Assembly (NCBI RefSeq): GCF_019613795.1
Contig: NZ_CP080429.1
Coordinates: 2,220,501-2,284,500 of the forward strand
Length of the DNA stretch: 64,000 bases
Direction: 5' to 3'
From: Flavobacterium litorale
GTDB taxonomy: Bacteria; Bacteroidota; Bacteroidia; Flavobacteriales; Flavobacteriaceae
Shown here: piece by piece, positions 27,211 to 36,515 of the stretch
How the letters are laid out: every line of letters starts with the position of its first letter
Numbering within the stretch: the first letter of the stretch is position 1
The notes under the pieces: generated by a model
Told to the model about the DNA's origin: nothing
The model's database searches: none
The model's input: the letters and a program-made list of their open reading frames with translations, nothing else
Made by a program: the position numbers and the translations under genes

Positions 27211-28284
27211 ATGAGTGGATTACAAAAAAAGCTCGAAAAAATAGGCAACGACCCTGAAATTACTGCCAAAGTTGCTGGTTTGCGTTATGCCCTACAATCT
27301 GACGAGGGCTATACTAGGCAACGAAAAGGCAAAGGTTTTACCTATAAAGACCACGAGGGGAATACGGTTAAAGATAAAAAAATACGCAAACGGATAGAAA
27401 AACTCGTAATACCGCCAGCATGGGAGGACGTTTGGATATCACCGTACTCTAACGGGCATTTGCAAGTTACGGGTATTGATGCCAAAGGGCGTAAACAATA
27501 CCGCTACCACCCTGAATGGACTAAAATCCGAAATCAATCCAAATTTTATCGTCTTAGGCGTTTTGCGCTTGCCCTACCCGATATTAGGGCACAAGTAGAA
27601 AAAGACCTTAGGCGACAAGGATTACCTTACGAAAAAGTAGTAGCACTTGTGGTAAAACTAATGGAACTCACTAACATACGTATTGGCAACGAGGCGTATA
27701 AAAAACTATACGGTTCGTTTGGGCTTACCACACTTAGAGATAAACACGTAAAATTTAAAGGCAATACCGTAAAATTTGAATTTAAAGGCAAAAAAGGCGT
27801 TAAACACAAAATAAAACTACAGAGCCGTAGACTTGCCAACTTGGTAAAACGTTGTAAAGATGTGCCAGGTTACGAACTCTTTCAATACTACGATGATAAC
27901 AATAAACACCAGAGTATCGGCTCTACCGATGTAAACAACTACATTAAAGAGATTACAGGCGAAGATTTTACCGCTAAAGATTTTAGGGCTTGGGCAGGTA
28001 GTATTAACGCCCTATGTTCTTTTTTAGATATTGGTGAGTATTGTAATGATACCGAATGCAAAAAGAAAGTAGTAAAGGTTTTAGATAGCGTTGCAGAAAA
28101 ATTAGGCAATACCCGTACTGTATGCAAAAAATACTACGTACACCCTACCGTTATAGCATCGTACGAAAAAGGTTCTATTTGGAATTATAAACCCGACAGG
28201 AAAAACGACGACGATTTTGATGCAGATGAAAAAGCACTCCTTAAACTATTAACCGAAGAAAACATAGCCGAAGTAGTTGCCTGA
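27211..28284 (+). CDS. DNA topoisomerase IB (poxvirus/bacterial type)
   Basis: The 357-residue enzyme relaxes supercoils through a 3'-phosphotyrosine. The nucleophile is probably Tyr309 in TRTVCKKYYVHP. Active-site Arg and Lys lie in MELTNIRIGNEAY, TLRDKHVKF and KDFRAWAGS. The N-terminal domain has VIPPAWEDVWISP and GHLQVTGIDAKGRKQYRYHP. The length matches bacterial members. These occur sporadically in bacteria. Confidence 0.93.
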   Translation: MSGLQKKLEKIGNDPEITAKVAGLRYALQSDEGYTRQRKGKGFTYKDHEGNTVKDKKIRKRIEKLVIPPAWEDVWISPYSNGHLQVTGIDAKGRKQYRYHPEWTKIRNQSKFYRLRRFALALPDIRAQVEKDLRRQGLPYEKVVALVVKLMELTNIRIGNEAYKKLYGSFGLTTLRDKHVKFKGNTVKFEFKGKKGVKHKIKLQSRRLANLVKRCKDVPGYELFQYYDDNNKHQSIGSTDVNNYIKEITGEDFTAKDFRAWAGSINALCSFLDIGEYCNDTECKKKVVKVLDSVAEKLGNTRTVCKKYYVHPTVIASYEKGSIWNYKPDRKNDDDFDADEKALLKLLTEENIAEVVA

Positions 28285-28342
28285 TTATTAAACAACCACA
28301 ATTACCGTTAATAAGTTTTACACATTTACAAATACAAATACA

Positions 28343-28372
28343 TTGCCATTGCACTCGCAATTATTATATTTG
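28343..28372 (+). promoter_or_regulatory. Promoter of dnaX
   Basis: TTG at 28343-28345, a 19-base spacer and TATATTTG at 28365-28372 match the consensus exactly. The start would be near 28379, 10 bases before the ATG. Confidence 0.75.
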
Positions 28373-28388
28373 TTACTCACTAAGCCCT

Positions 28389-29474
28389 ATGGAACAATTT
28401 ATTGTATCAGCTCGTAAATACCGCCCACAAACCTTTAAAGATGTTGTGGGGCAGCAAGCTATTACCAATACCTTGTTAAACGCTATAGAAAACAATCATT
28501 TAGCACAAGCCCTACTCTTTACAGGACCTCGTGGCGTAGGTAAAACTACTTGTGCACGTATTTTAGCACGTAAAATAAACCAAGAGGGGTACGACGACCC
28601 TAACGAAGATTTTACGTTTAATGTGTTTGAGCTAGATGCAGCATCCAACAACTCGGTAGACGATATTCGTAATCTTATCGATCAAGTACGCATACCACCC
28701 CAAACAGGTAAGTATAAAGTATATATTATAGATGAAGTGCACATGCTCTCGCAAGCCGCCTTTAATGCTTTTTTAAAAACATTAGAAGAGCCACCAAAGC
28801 ATGCTATATTTATACTGGCTACCACAGAGAAGCATAAAATAATCCCCACCATATTATCGCGCTGCCAAATATTCGATTTTAAGCGAATAACCGTAAAAGA
28901 TGCTAAAGAGCATTTGGCAGAAGTAGCCAAAAGCCAAGGTATTACGTTTGAGGACGATGCTTTGCATATTATAGCGCAAAAAGCAGATGGTGCCATGCGC
29001 GATGCGCTATCTATATTTGATAGAGTAGTTAGCTATTGCGGTACCAACTTAACGCGCCAAGCGGTTACTGAGAACCTTAATGTATTAGATTACGAATACT
29101 ATATTAAAGTAACCGATTTACTACTACAAAATAACATCCCTGAGTTATTATTATCATTTAATGATATACTGGCAAAAGGTTTTGATGCACATCATTTTAT
29201 AGCAGGGCTTGCCTCCCACTTCCGTGATTTGTTAGTTTGTAAAAATCCTGCAACACTCGTTTTACTAGAGGTTGGCGAAGTAGCACAGCAGCTATATGGT
29301 TCACAAGCACAAAACGCAAGTCAGGAATTTTTGTTAGAAGGTATTACCATTGCTAACGATTGCGATTTGAAATATAAAAATAGCCAAAATCAGCGATTAC
29401 TCGTTGAACTTTGCCTCATGCAGCTCGCCTCTATCACTTTTGATGGAGAAAAAAAAAAGCTGAATCATTTATAA
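28389..29474 (+). CDS. dnaX: DNA polymerase III gamma/tau subunit, frame-0 product
   Basis: This 361-residue frame holds the clamp-loader ATPase: Walker A TGPRGVGKTT (45-54), Walker B IIDEVHML (113-120) and the sensor/arginine-finger SRCQIF. Domain III follows. The zinc-binding Cys of E. coli DnaX are absent. The frame ends soon after a run of ten A (29449-29458) as EKKKLNHL-stop, giving a gamma-like short protein. Reading in the -1 frame from the run continues for 220 residues of tau-like sequence. The short product may be made together with a full-length tau by slippage, or the run may carry a mutation or sequencing error. Confidence 0.93.
   Translation: MEQFIVSARKYRPQTFKDVVGQQAITNTLLNAIENNHLAQALLFTGPRGVGKTTCARILARKINQEGYDDPNEDFTFNVFELDAASNNSVDDIRNLIDQVRIPPQTGKYKVYIIDEVHMLSQAAFNAFLKTLEEPPKHAIFILATTEKHKIIPTILSRCQIFDFKRITVKDAKEHLAEVAKSQGITFEDDALHIIAQKADGAMRDALSIFDRVVSYCGTNLTRQAVTENLNVLDYEYYIKVTDLLLQNNIPELLLSFNDILAKGFDAHHFIAGLASHFRDLLVCKNPATLVLLEVGEVAQQLYGSQAQNASQEFLLEGITIANDCDLKYKNSQNQRLLVELCLMQLASITFDGEKKKLNHL
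29449..29458 (+). promoter_or_regulatory. Ten-A slippery run in dnaX
   Basis: Ten consecutive A between GGAG and GCTG. Frame 0 continues to a TAA at 29472-29474. A -1 shift enters the open frame that encodes the tau C-terminal part. Similar A-runs cause programmed frameshifting in E. coli dnaX and transcriptional slippage in Thermus dnaX. Confidence 0.6.
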
Positions 29475-30121
29475 TTCCTCCCGATTATTTTAAAAATGCT
29501 GCAACTGCTGGTACTGTTATCAGTCAACCAACAAATGCTACAACTAAGCCTCGTACTGCTGAGCCTGATAATACCGCACCACAACAAAAAATTGAGGAAC
29601 CCAAAGTAGTACAAAAGCCTAGTGAACTCCCTAAAACAGAAAGCGATAATAAGCCAAAAGTTTCTGCGTTTTCGCTATCTAGCATTAAAAAGAAGCGTGA
29701 GTTAGCAGAAAGCCAAAAAGCTATAAGTAACAATAAGGACGACCTACCTACAGAGGCTTTTACAGAAACGGATATGCTTTTAATGTGGAATAAATTTGCA
29801 CAACGCCTTAGCGATAGTGGTAAAAAAATTATGGCTACCTATATGCAAATTAACGACCCTGTTTTGGCTAAAGATGGTTTTACCATACAATTGGAGTTGC
29901 CCAACGAAGGCTCTAAGGTAGATTTTGATAATAACAAACTAGATTTATTGGGTTACTTACGCGGTAAACTGCACAACCACGACATTGTTATAGAAACACA
30001 CGTAAACGAAAAAATTAGCAAAAAACATGCATTTACCCCTCAGGAAAAATACGAACGCTTAAAAGCCATAAACCCTGCTATAGAGTTATTACGTAAAGCC
30101 TTTGATTTGGATATTGGTTAA
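29459..30121 (+). CDS. dnaX: dnaX tau C-terminal region, -1 frame
   Basis: From GCT at 29459 the -1 frame is open for 220 codons to TAA at 30121. It begins AESFIIPPDYFKNA, then a Pro/Lys/Glu-rich linker, then a folded domain (TDMLLMWNKFAQRLSDSGKK, ATYMQINDPVLAKDGF, LDLLGYLRGKLHNHDI, PAIELLRKAFDLDIG). This order is that of Flavobacteriaceae tau, so it is the continuation of the upstream frame and not a separate gene. Its first ATG is about 100 codons in. The stop overlaps the converging DUF2254 gene by 4 bases. Confidence 0.88.
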   Translation, partial: AESFIIPPDYFKNAATAGTVISQPTNATTKPRTAEPDNTAPQQKIEEPKVVQKPSELPKTESDNKPKVSAFSLSSIKKKRELAESQKAISNNKDDLPTEAFTETDMLLMWNKFAQRLSDSGKKIMATYMQINDPVLAKDGFTIQLELPNEGSKVDFDNNKLDLLGYLRGKLHNHDIVIETHVNEKISKKHAFTPQEKYERLKAINPAIELLRKAFDLDIG

Positions 30122-31353
30122 TTTTTTTTGTTTATATTTTCAATTTCTTCATCAACACTTTTCATAAAATGCTGCATAACTTCATTTGGATGTAATGATA
30201 GAAAATTATCAATTAAGCTTTTAATTTCGTGTTGTATTATCCTGTCGTTTTTACCGTAATCCCAAATAGGCAGTAAACTTGCTTTAAAGATAGTTTCAAA
30301 ATCAAGATTTTCTATATATATTCTTGGCTTTTTATCCTCGTCTTCAATAACATCATCAGGATAATGGCAAACACGATACGCATACAACTGAAAAAGTACC
30401 CGTAGTGCTAACGATGCTGTTCCAGGGTCGTTTATACCAGGGCTTAATGCTTTTATGGCAACTTCGGTAAGCTGCCTAAATCCGTATAAAAAATTATTTG
30501 TTATGGTTTCGTCAGTATTTAGTAATAACGCATGTTGTATCTTTTTTATCGTTTCTTCACTTAACTGTTTATTGACCCGAATTATGAGTACATCTTTCAA
30601 CAAAAATGTACCTGGACCATACTGAAGTTGCACAACACAATTTTCTTCGCAACATAGTTTTAGTAGCTCCTTTACATCTATCCCTTCATAAACGCTAGCT
30701 TTTGGTGTAAGGATTTCGTAATTAAAATTTTCTTTGGGTTTAGTATCTAATTTTAACTCTTCTTGGCACATCTCGCGCATAGCACTATTAGTAACTTTAT
30801 AAATACGCTGAATAATAACCTCGTATTTTACGGATTGGGTTATATAGTGTAAAAAGTAAATGAACAGGAATATATCTATAATAGCAGTTAATATAAGTGT
30901 ATAAGTACTTATTGATGGTATTTGTATGCCCGAATCAATATCGCGAATGGTACTGAGTAAGAATAATGCAAACATTATAGTACCAATATAATTGCCAAGT
31001 ACAACTTGTTGAAAACGATTCCCGATGAGTTTATTGAGGACTCTATTTGACATTTGCGATGCTGCCTGATTAAGCACTATCATTACCATGGAAAAACTAA
31101 AAACGGTTAACGAGAGTATTCCTCCTGCTATTACAGCAATAATATTACGTGCTGTGGCGGCATCTTTTATTGTGAGCCAAGAAAATTCGTCTTTTAATGC
31201 TGCTCCTGTTTCAGAAAAATCAAACCGTATTAGTAACAACGATACAATTAAAAAAGTAAACGCTATAAAAGCAGGGTAAAAAGCAATACTGTTTACTATT
31301 TTGGTATATTTTTTACGTATCCAGAATTTAATATTATCAATAAGGTTTTTCAA
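30118..31353 (-). CDS. DUF2254 family membrane protein
   Basis: The 411-residue protein has four membrane segments in the first 190 residues (YPAFIAFTFLIVSLLLI, NIIAVIAGGILSLTVFSFSMVMIVL, VVLGNYIGTIMFALFLLSTI, YTLILTAIIDIFLFIYFLHYI), then a cytoplasmic domain. Family motifs are SQMSNRVLN, AIKALSPGINDPGTA and LQYGPGTFLL. DUF2254 has no proven function. Its stop overlaps that of dnaX on the other strand. Confidence 0.88.
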   Translation of the reverse strand: MKNLIDNIKFWIRKKYTKIVNSIAFYPAFIAFTFLIVSLLLIRFDFSETGAALKDEFSWLTIKDAATARNIIAVIAGGILSLTVFSFSMVMIVLNQAASQMSNRVLNKLIGNRFQQVVLGNYIGTIMFALFLLSTIRDIDSGIQIPSISTYTLILTAIIDIFLFIYFLHYITQSVKYEVIIQRIYKVTNSAMREMCQEELKLDTKPKENFNYEILTPKASVYEGIDVKELLKLCCEENCVVQLQYGPGTFLLKDVLIIRVNKQLSEETIKKIQHALLLNTDETITNNFLYGFRQLTEVAIKALSPGINDPGTASLALRVLFQLYAYRVCHYPDDVIEDEDKKPRIYIENLDFETIFKASLLPIWDYGKNDRIIQHEIKSLIDNFLSLHPNEVMQHFMKSVDEEIENINKKN

Positions 31354-31407
31354 ATTGTATGTGTTATTATAAATAAATAATACTAAGTTAATACTATTAT
31401 TACCATA

Positions 31408-32454
31408 TTACTCTAATTGCAAACGTATTATTTTGTTTTGCCCAGCAGCTATAATGGTAGTATTATCTACAAAACGCAATGTGTGCAATAAAGTGTCATC
31501 GTGTATTTTTTTCCAAGTATTCCCTCTATCGTACGAATAATAAACTCCCGAAGGTCCTGCAGTTACCAACTCGTTACCCTCGCTATTGGGTACAAATTGT
31601 ACACAAGAGGCATAGCCAAAACCTACACCCTCTCCTACCAATTGCCAGCTTTTACCACCATCTGTGGTTAGTATTTTATTGCCCAAGTTTTTATCCTGTT
31701 TTTCGTAATTACCACCTACGGCGAAACCAATTGTATCATCGTAAAAATCAGCCGAAAAAATACCTGCCATTGCACTACCCTGCTCTATTGGCGTATTATA
31801 CACTTCCCAAGTTTTTCCTTTATCGGTAGAATGAAAAACTCTCGATTTTTTACCGCCAGATACTATCCAAATATTCCCTTCTTTTACAATTACATTAGTA
31901 TCGCTAGCAGCAAAAGCAGCTTCACCATCGGCAGTTTTTGGCAAAACATCGCAAGAAATTTTTGTCCATGTTTCGCCTCCATCATTCGTAATAATAACCG
32001 ATAAACAATCAGAAGTTGGGTCGCCCATAGCAATACCATCCATATCGTTATAAAACTCCATACTATCGTAAAACACCTTTTCTCCTGTTTCGGTATATAC
32101 CTGTTTTATTGTTTTACTTTTCTTATCAATTTTGTATAAACTGGCAGGTGTACCTACGTTTAGTATAAATACACTGCTAGTTGTATGGGCAATAGCTCTA
32201 AACTCGGTTGGTAAAGTATCGTTAACTATTGTATTGCTATAATTTTCTTTACTGTTAAGGGTTACAAAACCATATTTACCCCCACTGCCCGAATACCATA
32301 CTGTATTATCAGCCACAGTAAGGGCGCGAATACTAATTTTATCGTGCAATAAGGTATCAACACTTACAGTTTTAAAAGATGGTTGCGGTACTTTTTGTTC
32401 CTGCTTACACGAAACAAAAATTGATATCAATAGTAATACTATATATTTTGCCAT
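31408..32454 (-). CDS. Lipoprotein with BNR/sialidase-type beta-propeller repeats
   Basis: I start at the ATG at 32454, which gives the lipoprotein signal MAKYIVLLLISIFVSCKQE (lipobox Cys near 16). The frame extends 19 codons upstream without a plausible signal. The 348-residue protein has at least four Asp-box repeats of the SxDxGxTW type: NDGGETW, STDKGKTW, TTDGGKSW and SYDRGNTW. It resembles the Ycf48-like propellers annotated as oxidoreductase in Flavobacteria. No sialidase catalytic residues can be assigned. Probably a lipid-anchored binding protein. Confidence 0.82.
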   Translation of the reverse strand: MAKYIVLLLISIFVSCKQEQKVPQPSFKTVSVDTLLHDKISIRALTVADNTVWYSGSGGKYGFVTLNSKENYSNTIVNDTLPTEFRAIAHTTSSVFILNVGTPASLYKIDKKSKTIKQVYTETGEKVFYDSMEFYNDMDGIAMGDPTSDCLSVIITNDGGETWTKISCDVLPKTADGEAAFAASDTNVIVKEGNIWIVSGGKKSRVFHSTDKGKTWEVYNTPIEQGSAMAGIFSADFYDDTIGFAVGGNYEKQDKNLGNKILTTDGGKSWQLVGEGVGFGYASCVQFVPNSEGNELVTAGPSGVYYSYDRGNTWKKIHDDTLLHTLRFVDNTTIIAAGQNKIIRLQLE

Positions 32455-32577
32455 AATTGTGCTTTTTTCGAGCACTAATATAGGATATATAAAAGTAAAA
32501 ACCCGACCCATTGTAGTATACTCCTACAACGAATCAGATTTTAAAATTTGGGGAACTGATATAAAAAATCTTTACAA

Positions 32578-32943
32578 TTAATTATGAACTTGCCGTTTAT
32601 TACCATCAAACATATATATCCATATCATCCGAGATAATCTAAAATTAAATGTACTCAACAAAAATGCTGCTATTGCAATTATAGCTATAGTTGCTTCGTA
32701 GCTATCTACAAATAAGCGTGATAGTAAAAATATAGGAGCCATTTCTAGTATAGTAATACCATAACTTACGTACATAGCACCATAAAAAAAACCTGGTTCT
32801 TTTTCAAATTTATGAGCGCATACCTTACATTCTTTTCGCATTTTTGGCATTCTAAATAATAGCGGATTCCCTTTCTTCTCAAACACATGCCCCTTACCAC
32901 ATACGGGGCATTTCTCGCTTATAATATCTATAAATTGTGACAT
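32578..32943 (-). CDS. DUF983 family protein
   Basis: The 121-residue protein starts with two zinc-ribbon half-sites, CPVCGKG (12-18) and CKVCAHKF (39-46). The family motif EPGFFYGAMYVSYG and two membrane segments (about 60-80 and 84-102) follow. The layout is exactly that of DUF983, a widespread inner-membrane family of unknown function. Confidence 0.9.
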   Translation of the reverse strand: MSQFIDIISEKCPVCGKGHVFEKKGNPLLFRMPKMRKECKVCAHKFEKEPGFFYGAMYVSYGITILEMAPIFLLSRLFVDSYEATIAIIAIAAFLLSTFNFRLSRMIWIYMFDGNKRQVHN

Positions 32944-33005
32944 ACCTAAAATTTTCTACAAAGGTACGTAGCACAGTAACTGCGAGGCAATGACTTATAT
33001 GCGCA

Positions 33006-33013
33006 TAAATTTG
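33006..33013 (+). promoter_or_regulatory. -7 element of the AraC-family gene
   Basis: TAAATTTG fits TAnnTTTG. The start would be near 33020, about 19 bases before the ATG. No clear TTG lies at the usual upstream distance. Confidence 0.5.
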
Positions 33014-33038
33014 TACTTTTAGGACATAAACCAAAGTA

Positions 33039-33920
33039 ATGAAAAAAGTAGCAGTACTTAATATAGGGCAATTTATACGACAAAGTAACTTAGCAGGCTT
33101 TTACACCAATACCATGCAAGACCACCTTGTTACCAGCCATAAAGATATTTACCTGCCCCACTCCCACAATTTTTATGTTGCCATACTATTTACACACGGT
33201 AGCGGTATACACGAGGTAGATTTTAGTACTTACAATGTTACACCAGGGAGTTTATTTTTTTTAAACCCTGGGCAAACACACCATTGGGAGCTATCCGACG
33301 ATGTAGCAGGCTACGTTTTTTTACACACACAAAGCTTTTACGATTTACAATACACGCAAAACACTATAAATCAGTTTCCATTTTTTTACAGCATGCACAA
33401 TTTACCCTGTTTGTATATTACGGGCAATGAGCTAGTAACCATTGAAAAATTATTTATTCAGATTTATGAAGAGAATGAAATTGACGAATCGTTAAAAAAA
33501 CAGAAAATAATAAGCCTTATCAATTTGGTGTATATTGAAAGTACACGCATCTATCTGAAATTAAACCCTGTAGACGGTAAAAATAAAAACACCTATTACG
33601 TTAAGTTCAGGCAATTGGAGCAACTGGTAGAAGAACATTACAAAACGGAAAAATCGCCTTCTGCCTACGCCCAAATGCTCAATATAAGTCCAAAACATTT
33701 AAATCGTATTGCACAAGCTGTAATTGGCAAAACCGTAACCGATGTAATATTAGAGCGCGTTTTATTAGAGGCCAAAAAGGAATTAGTACTGCAGCAAAAA
33801 AACTTTAACGAAATTGCATATGCCTTAGGCTATGAAGATTACGCCTATTTTTCTCGCTTATTTAAAAAGAAAGCTAACGAAACACCATCGGCATTTTTAA
33901 GGCGTTACGGCAATGGGTAG
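33039..33920 (+). CDS. AraC-family transcriptional regulator
   Basis: The 293-residue protein has an N-terminal cupin-like ligand domain with DIYLPHSHNFYVAILFTHGSG and PGSLFFLNPGQTHHWELSD. The C-terminal domain (about 190-293) has two helix-turn-helix units, ending FNEIAYALGYEDYAYFSRLFKKKANETPSAFLRRYG, the standard AraC signature. The effector is not known. It stands alone, with about 50 bases to the following methyltransferase gene. Confidence 0.93.
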   Translation: MKKVAVLNIGQFIRQSNLAGFYTNTMQDHLVTSHKDIYLPHSHNFYVAILFTHGSGIHEVDFSTYNVTPGSLFFLNPGQTHHWELSDDVAGYVFLHTQSFYDLQYTQNTINQFPFFYSMHNLPCLYITGNELVTIEKLFIQIYEENEIDESLKKQKIISLINLVYIESTRIYLKLNPVDGKNKNTYYVKFRQLEQLVEEHYKTEKSPSAYAQMLNISPKHLNRIAQAVIGKTVTDVILERVLLEAKKELVLQQKNFNEIAYALGYEDYAYFSRLFKKKANETPSAFLRRYGNG

Positions 33921-33973
33921 TACCGTGTTTTATCTGCATAAAATTCAATACCTTTGCACCTCAATTTTTTATA

Positions 33974-35188
33974 ATGAGATTACACAGAAATTTAGTATTT
34001 ACGGTTATCGATTCGTTAGGTTTTATATTTAACGATGGTGAGTATGCCGATAAAGTGGTAGCGCGTGCACTAAAAAAAGACAAACGCTGGGGAAGTGCCG
34101 ACAGAAAGTTTGTAGCGGAAACAATTTATGAAATTGTACGCTGGAAACGCCTTTATGCTGAGATAGCCGAAGTTAAAGAACCGTATAACCGTGATAACCT
34201 ATGGCGCATTTTTGCGGTATGGGCTGTACTGCGTGGGTATAACCTACCCGACTGGAAATATTTTGAAGAAACACCCGTACGCCGTATTAAAGGTCGTTTT
34301 GACGAACTGTCCAGAATTAGAAAATACAGAGAGTCGATACCCGATTGGATGGATGAGCTTGGTTTAAAAGAACTTGGCAAAGAAAAATGGGAAAAAGAAC
34401 TTGCATCGCAAAATGAGCAGGCTAAAGTAATACTTAGGGTAAATACCTTAAAAACAACACGAGAAAAGCTGCGTGCTATACTTATGGATTTGGGTGTTGC
34501 TACCGAAATGCCTAACGAATATCCCGACGCGCTGGTATTAAAAGAACGCTCTAATGTATTTATGACTGACGCTTTTAAAGAAGGGTTATTTGAAGTACAA
34601 GATGCATCGTCGCAATTAGTAGCTCGTTTTCTGGATGTAGCTCCAGGCATGCGCGTGGTAGATACTTGCGCAGGTGCTGGTGGTAAAACACTCCACATGG
34701 CATCGTTAATGGAAAATAAAGGGCAACTTATTGCTATGGACTTGTACGAAAGTAAGCTAAAGCAATTAAAAATTCGTGCTAAACGGAATAGTGCTTTTAA
34801 TATTGAATACCGTATTATCGATAGTTCTAAAGTAATTAAAAGGCTTCACGAAAAGGCGGATAGAGTGTTAATTGATGCACCTTGTAGCGGGCTTGGCGTT
34901 TTAAAGCGTAACCCCGATAGTAAGTGGAAACTACAACCTGAATTTATAGACAACATCAGGAAAACACAGGCTGAAGTTTTAGATAGTTATTCTAAAATTG
35001 TAAAACCAGGGGGTAAATTGGTGTATGCAACATGTTCGGTATTGCCATCGGAAAATCAGGAACAGATAGAACGCTTTTTAAATACCGAAACAGGAAAGCA
35101 GTTTGCACTAAACAAAGACCATAAAATACTAGCCTCAGAGTCAGGTTTTGATGGCTTCTATATGGCATTACTCGAACGTAAAAAATAA
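33974..35188 (+). CDS. RsmB/NOP-family rRNA (cytosine-5) methyltransferase
   Basis: A 404-residue m5C methyltransferase. It has an RNA-binding N-terminal region, the SAM loop CAGAGGKTLHMASLM, DAPCSGLGVLKRNPDSKW with Cys304, and VYATCSVLPSENQ with Cys354. The two cysteines are those used for catalysis and product release in the RsmB/RsmF/NOP2 group. The exact base modified in rRNA is not deducible. A -7 element TACCTTTG (33949-33956) lies 18 bases before the ATG. Confidence 0.9.
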   Translation: MRLHRNLVFTVIDSLGFIFNDGEYADKVVARALKKDKRWGSADRKFVAETIYEIVRWKRLYAEIAEVKEPYNRDNLWRIFAVWAVLRGYNLPDWKYFEETPVRRIKGRFDELSRIRKYRESIPDWMDELGLKELGKEKWEKELASQNEQAKVILRVNTLKTTREKLRAILMDLGVATEMPNEYPDALVLKERSNVFMTDAFKEGLFEVQDASSQLVARFLDVAPGMRVVDTCAGAGGKTLHMASLMENKGQLIAMDLYESKLKQLKIRAKRNSAFNIEYRIIDSSKVIKRLHEKADRVLIDAPCSGLGVLKRNPDSKWKLQPEFIDNIRKTQAEVLDSYSKIVKPGGKLVYATCSVLPSENQEQIERFLNTETGKQFALNKDHKILASESGFDGFYMALLERKK

Positions 35189-35264
35189 TAGCACTATATT
35201 TATAATGTTAAAAACGCTAGCACTTTGTAATAATACACTACGTTTGCTACCCAATTTTTTTTAA

Positions 35265-36350
35265 ATGAATAAACTTTATACTATTGCATTAGCAATACTA
35301 TCTGTAGCTGCTTTTGCACAAGATGGTAGTCCTGCATCACCGTACTACGACGGTTTCAATTTCGAACAAACAGGTACCGCATTAAGAAGTGCACTCGCCA
35401 ATAAAATAACCACCACACACGTAAACGAACTATCGTATACGCCAGAAGTATGGAATGCGTTAAAGATTGTAGACCGTGATCCTGATTTTGCAAATTATGT
35501 GTTACTATTATATGGCTATACCGATAATGTATGCCCTTCGTCGCCATCTACAGACAGCCAACACAGAAGACGAGATAGAGATAGCAACGGCGGAAGCCCA
35601 AGTTGTGAGTGGAATAGAGAGCATGTTTTTCCACAATCGTTAGGAAACCCCGATTTAGGTCAGGTAGGTGCTGGTGCAGATGCACACCATTTACGTGCCT
35701 GTGATGTTGACCGTAACGGACAACGAAGCAACAAGCTATTTACATCAGGCTCGGGTAACTCAGGCGATTCAGGTAGTGGCTGGTACCCTGGTGACGAATG
35801 GAAAGGCGATGTAGCCAGAATATTAATGTACATGTACTTACGTTACGATACCCAATGCCTACCCACTAGTGCAGTTATGGGCGGAACTATAGCTAGTGAC
35901 CCTAATATGCCTCTTTTATTATTACAATGGAATGCAGAAGACCCTGTAACAGAATACGAAGATACCAGAAACACTTATTTAGGAAACGCTAGTAATACGT
36001 ATGGGCAAGGTAACCGTAACCCATTTATAGATAACCCATACCTTGCTACACAAATTTGGGGTGGTCCTGTAGCACAAGATAGATGGACAACTGCAACTAC
36101 AGCTGATTTCTTTAGCGCACAACTATCAGTATACCCCAACCCAACAAGCAATCAGGAAATTACCATTTACAGCGAAACAGAGCTTGAAGAGATACAGCTT
36201 ATTAACCTAAACGGTCAGTTAATACAGTACATACAAAAGCCCGAAGCTGCAAACGACACCTACACGTTAGAAAATTTAGCGCAAGGTTTTTATATTTTAA
36301 GAATGACATCGGGTGAGCATACCGCTACCCAAAAAATCATAGTTAACTAA
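35265..36350 (+). CDS. Secreted endonuclease I-type nuclease with type IX sorting domain
   Basis: The 361-residue protein has a signal peptide (MNKLYTIALAILSVAAFAQ). An EndA/NucM-type beta-beta-alpha metal nuclease follows, with CEWNREHVFPQS (His120 as general base) and DAHHLRACDVDRNGQRSN. The C-terminal 80 residues contain LSVYPNPTSNQEI, INLNGQLI, LAQGFYILRM and TATQKIIVN, a type A T9SS sorting domain. It probably degrades extracellular DNA or RNA for nutrition. A -7 element TACGTTTG (35239-35246) lies upstream. Confidence 0.92.
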   Translation: MNKLYTIALAILSVAAFAQDGSPASPYYDGFNFEQTGTALRSALANKITTTHVNELSYTPEVWNALKIVDRDPDFANYVLLLYGYTDNVCPSSPSTDSQHRRRDRDSNGGSPSCEWNREHVFPQSLGNPDLGQVGAGADAHHLRACDVDRNGQRSNKLFTSGSGNSGDSGSGWYPGDEWKGDVARILMYMYLRYDTQCLPTSAVMGGTIASDPNMPLLLLQWNAEDPVTEYEDTRNTYLGNASNTYGQGNRNPFIDNPYLATQIWGGPVAQDRWTTATTADFFSAQLSVYPNPTSNQEITIYSETELEEIQLINLNGQLIQYIQKPEAANDTYTLENLAQGFYILRMTSGEHTATQKIIVN

Positions 36351-36373
36351 TAACTTTGTTTTAGTAAATATAT

Positions 36374-36402
36374 TGAGCCTCCTTTTCGGGAGGCTTTCCT
36401 TT
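36374..36402 (+). terminator. Intrinsic terminator of the endonuclease gene
   Basis: AGCCTCC and GGAGGCT form a 7-bp stem around TTTTCG, followed by a T-rich tract. Confidence 0.78.
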
Positions 36403-36463
36403 TTACAAATATATACGTATAAACAAATTCCCAACTAAAACGTTATAGTAATAGCAATTTCTT

Positions 36464-36471
36464 TACATTTG
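36464..36471 (+). promoter_or_regulatory. -7 element of sdaA
   Basis: TACATTTG fits TAnnTTTG. The start would be near 36478, with the ATG at 36516. The upstream element is only a partial match (GTTA). Confidence 0.5.
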
Positions 36472-36515
36472 CAAACTGTATTTAAAGTAATTTTGTAAAA
36501 ATAGGTAGTATTGTT

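Noticed and set aside
29524..29733. A minus-strand frame opposite the dnaX linker
   Set aside because: It lies opposite the tau linker, which is in the true -1 frame; its product is a reverse shadow.
29774..30121. A separate 115-residue gene starting at an internal ATG after dnaX
   Set aside because: The same frame is open back to the ten-A run and carries tau-like sequence, so it is the dnaX continuation.
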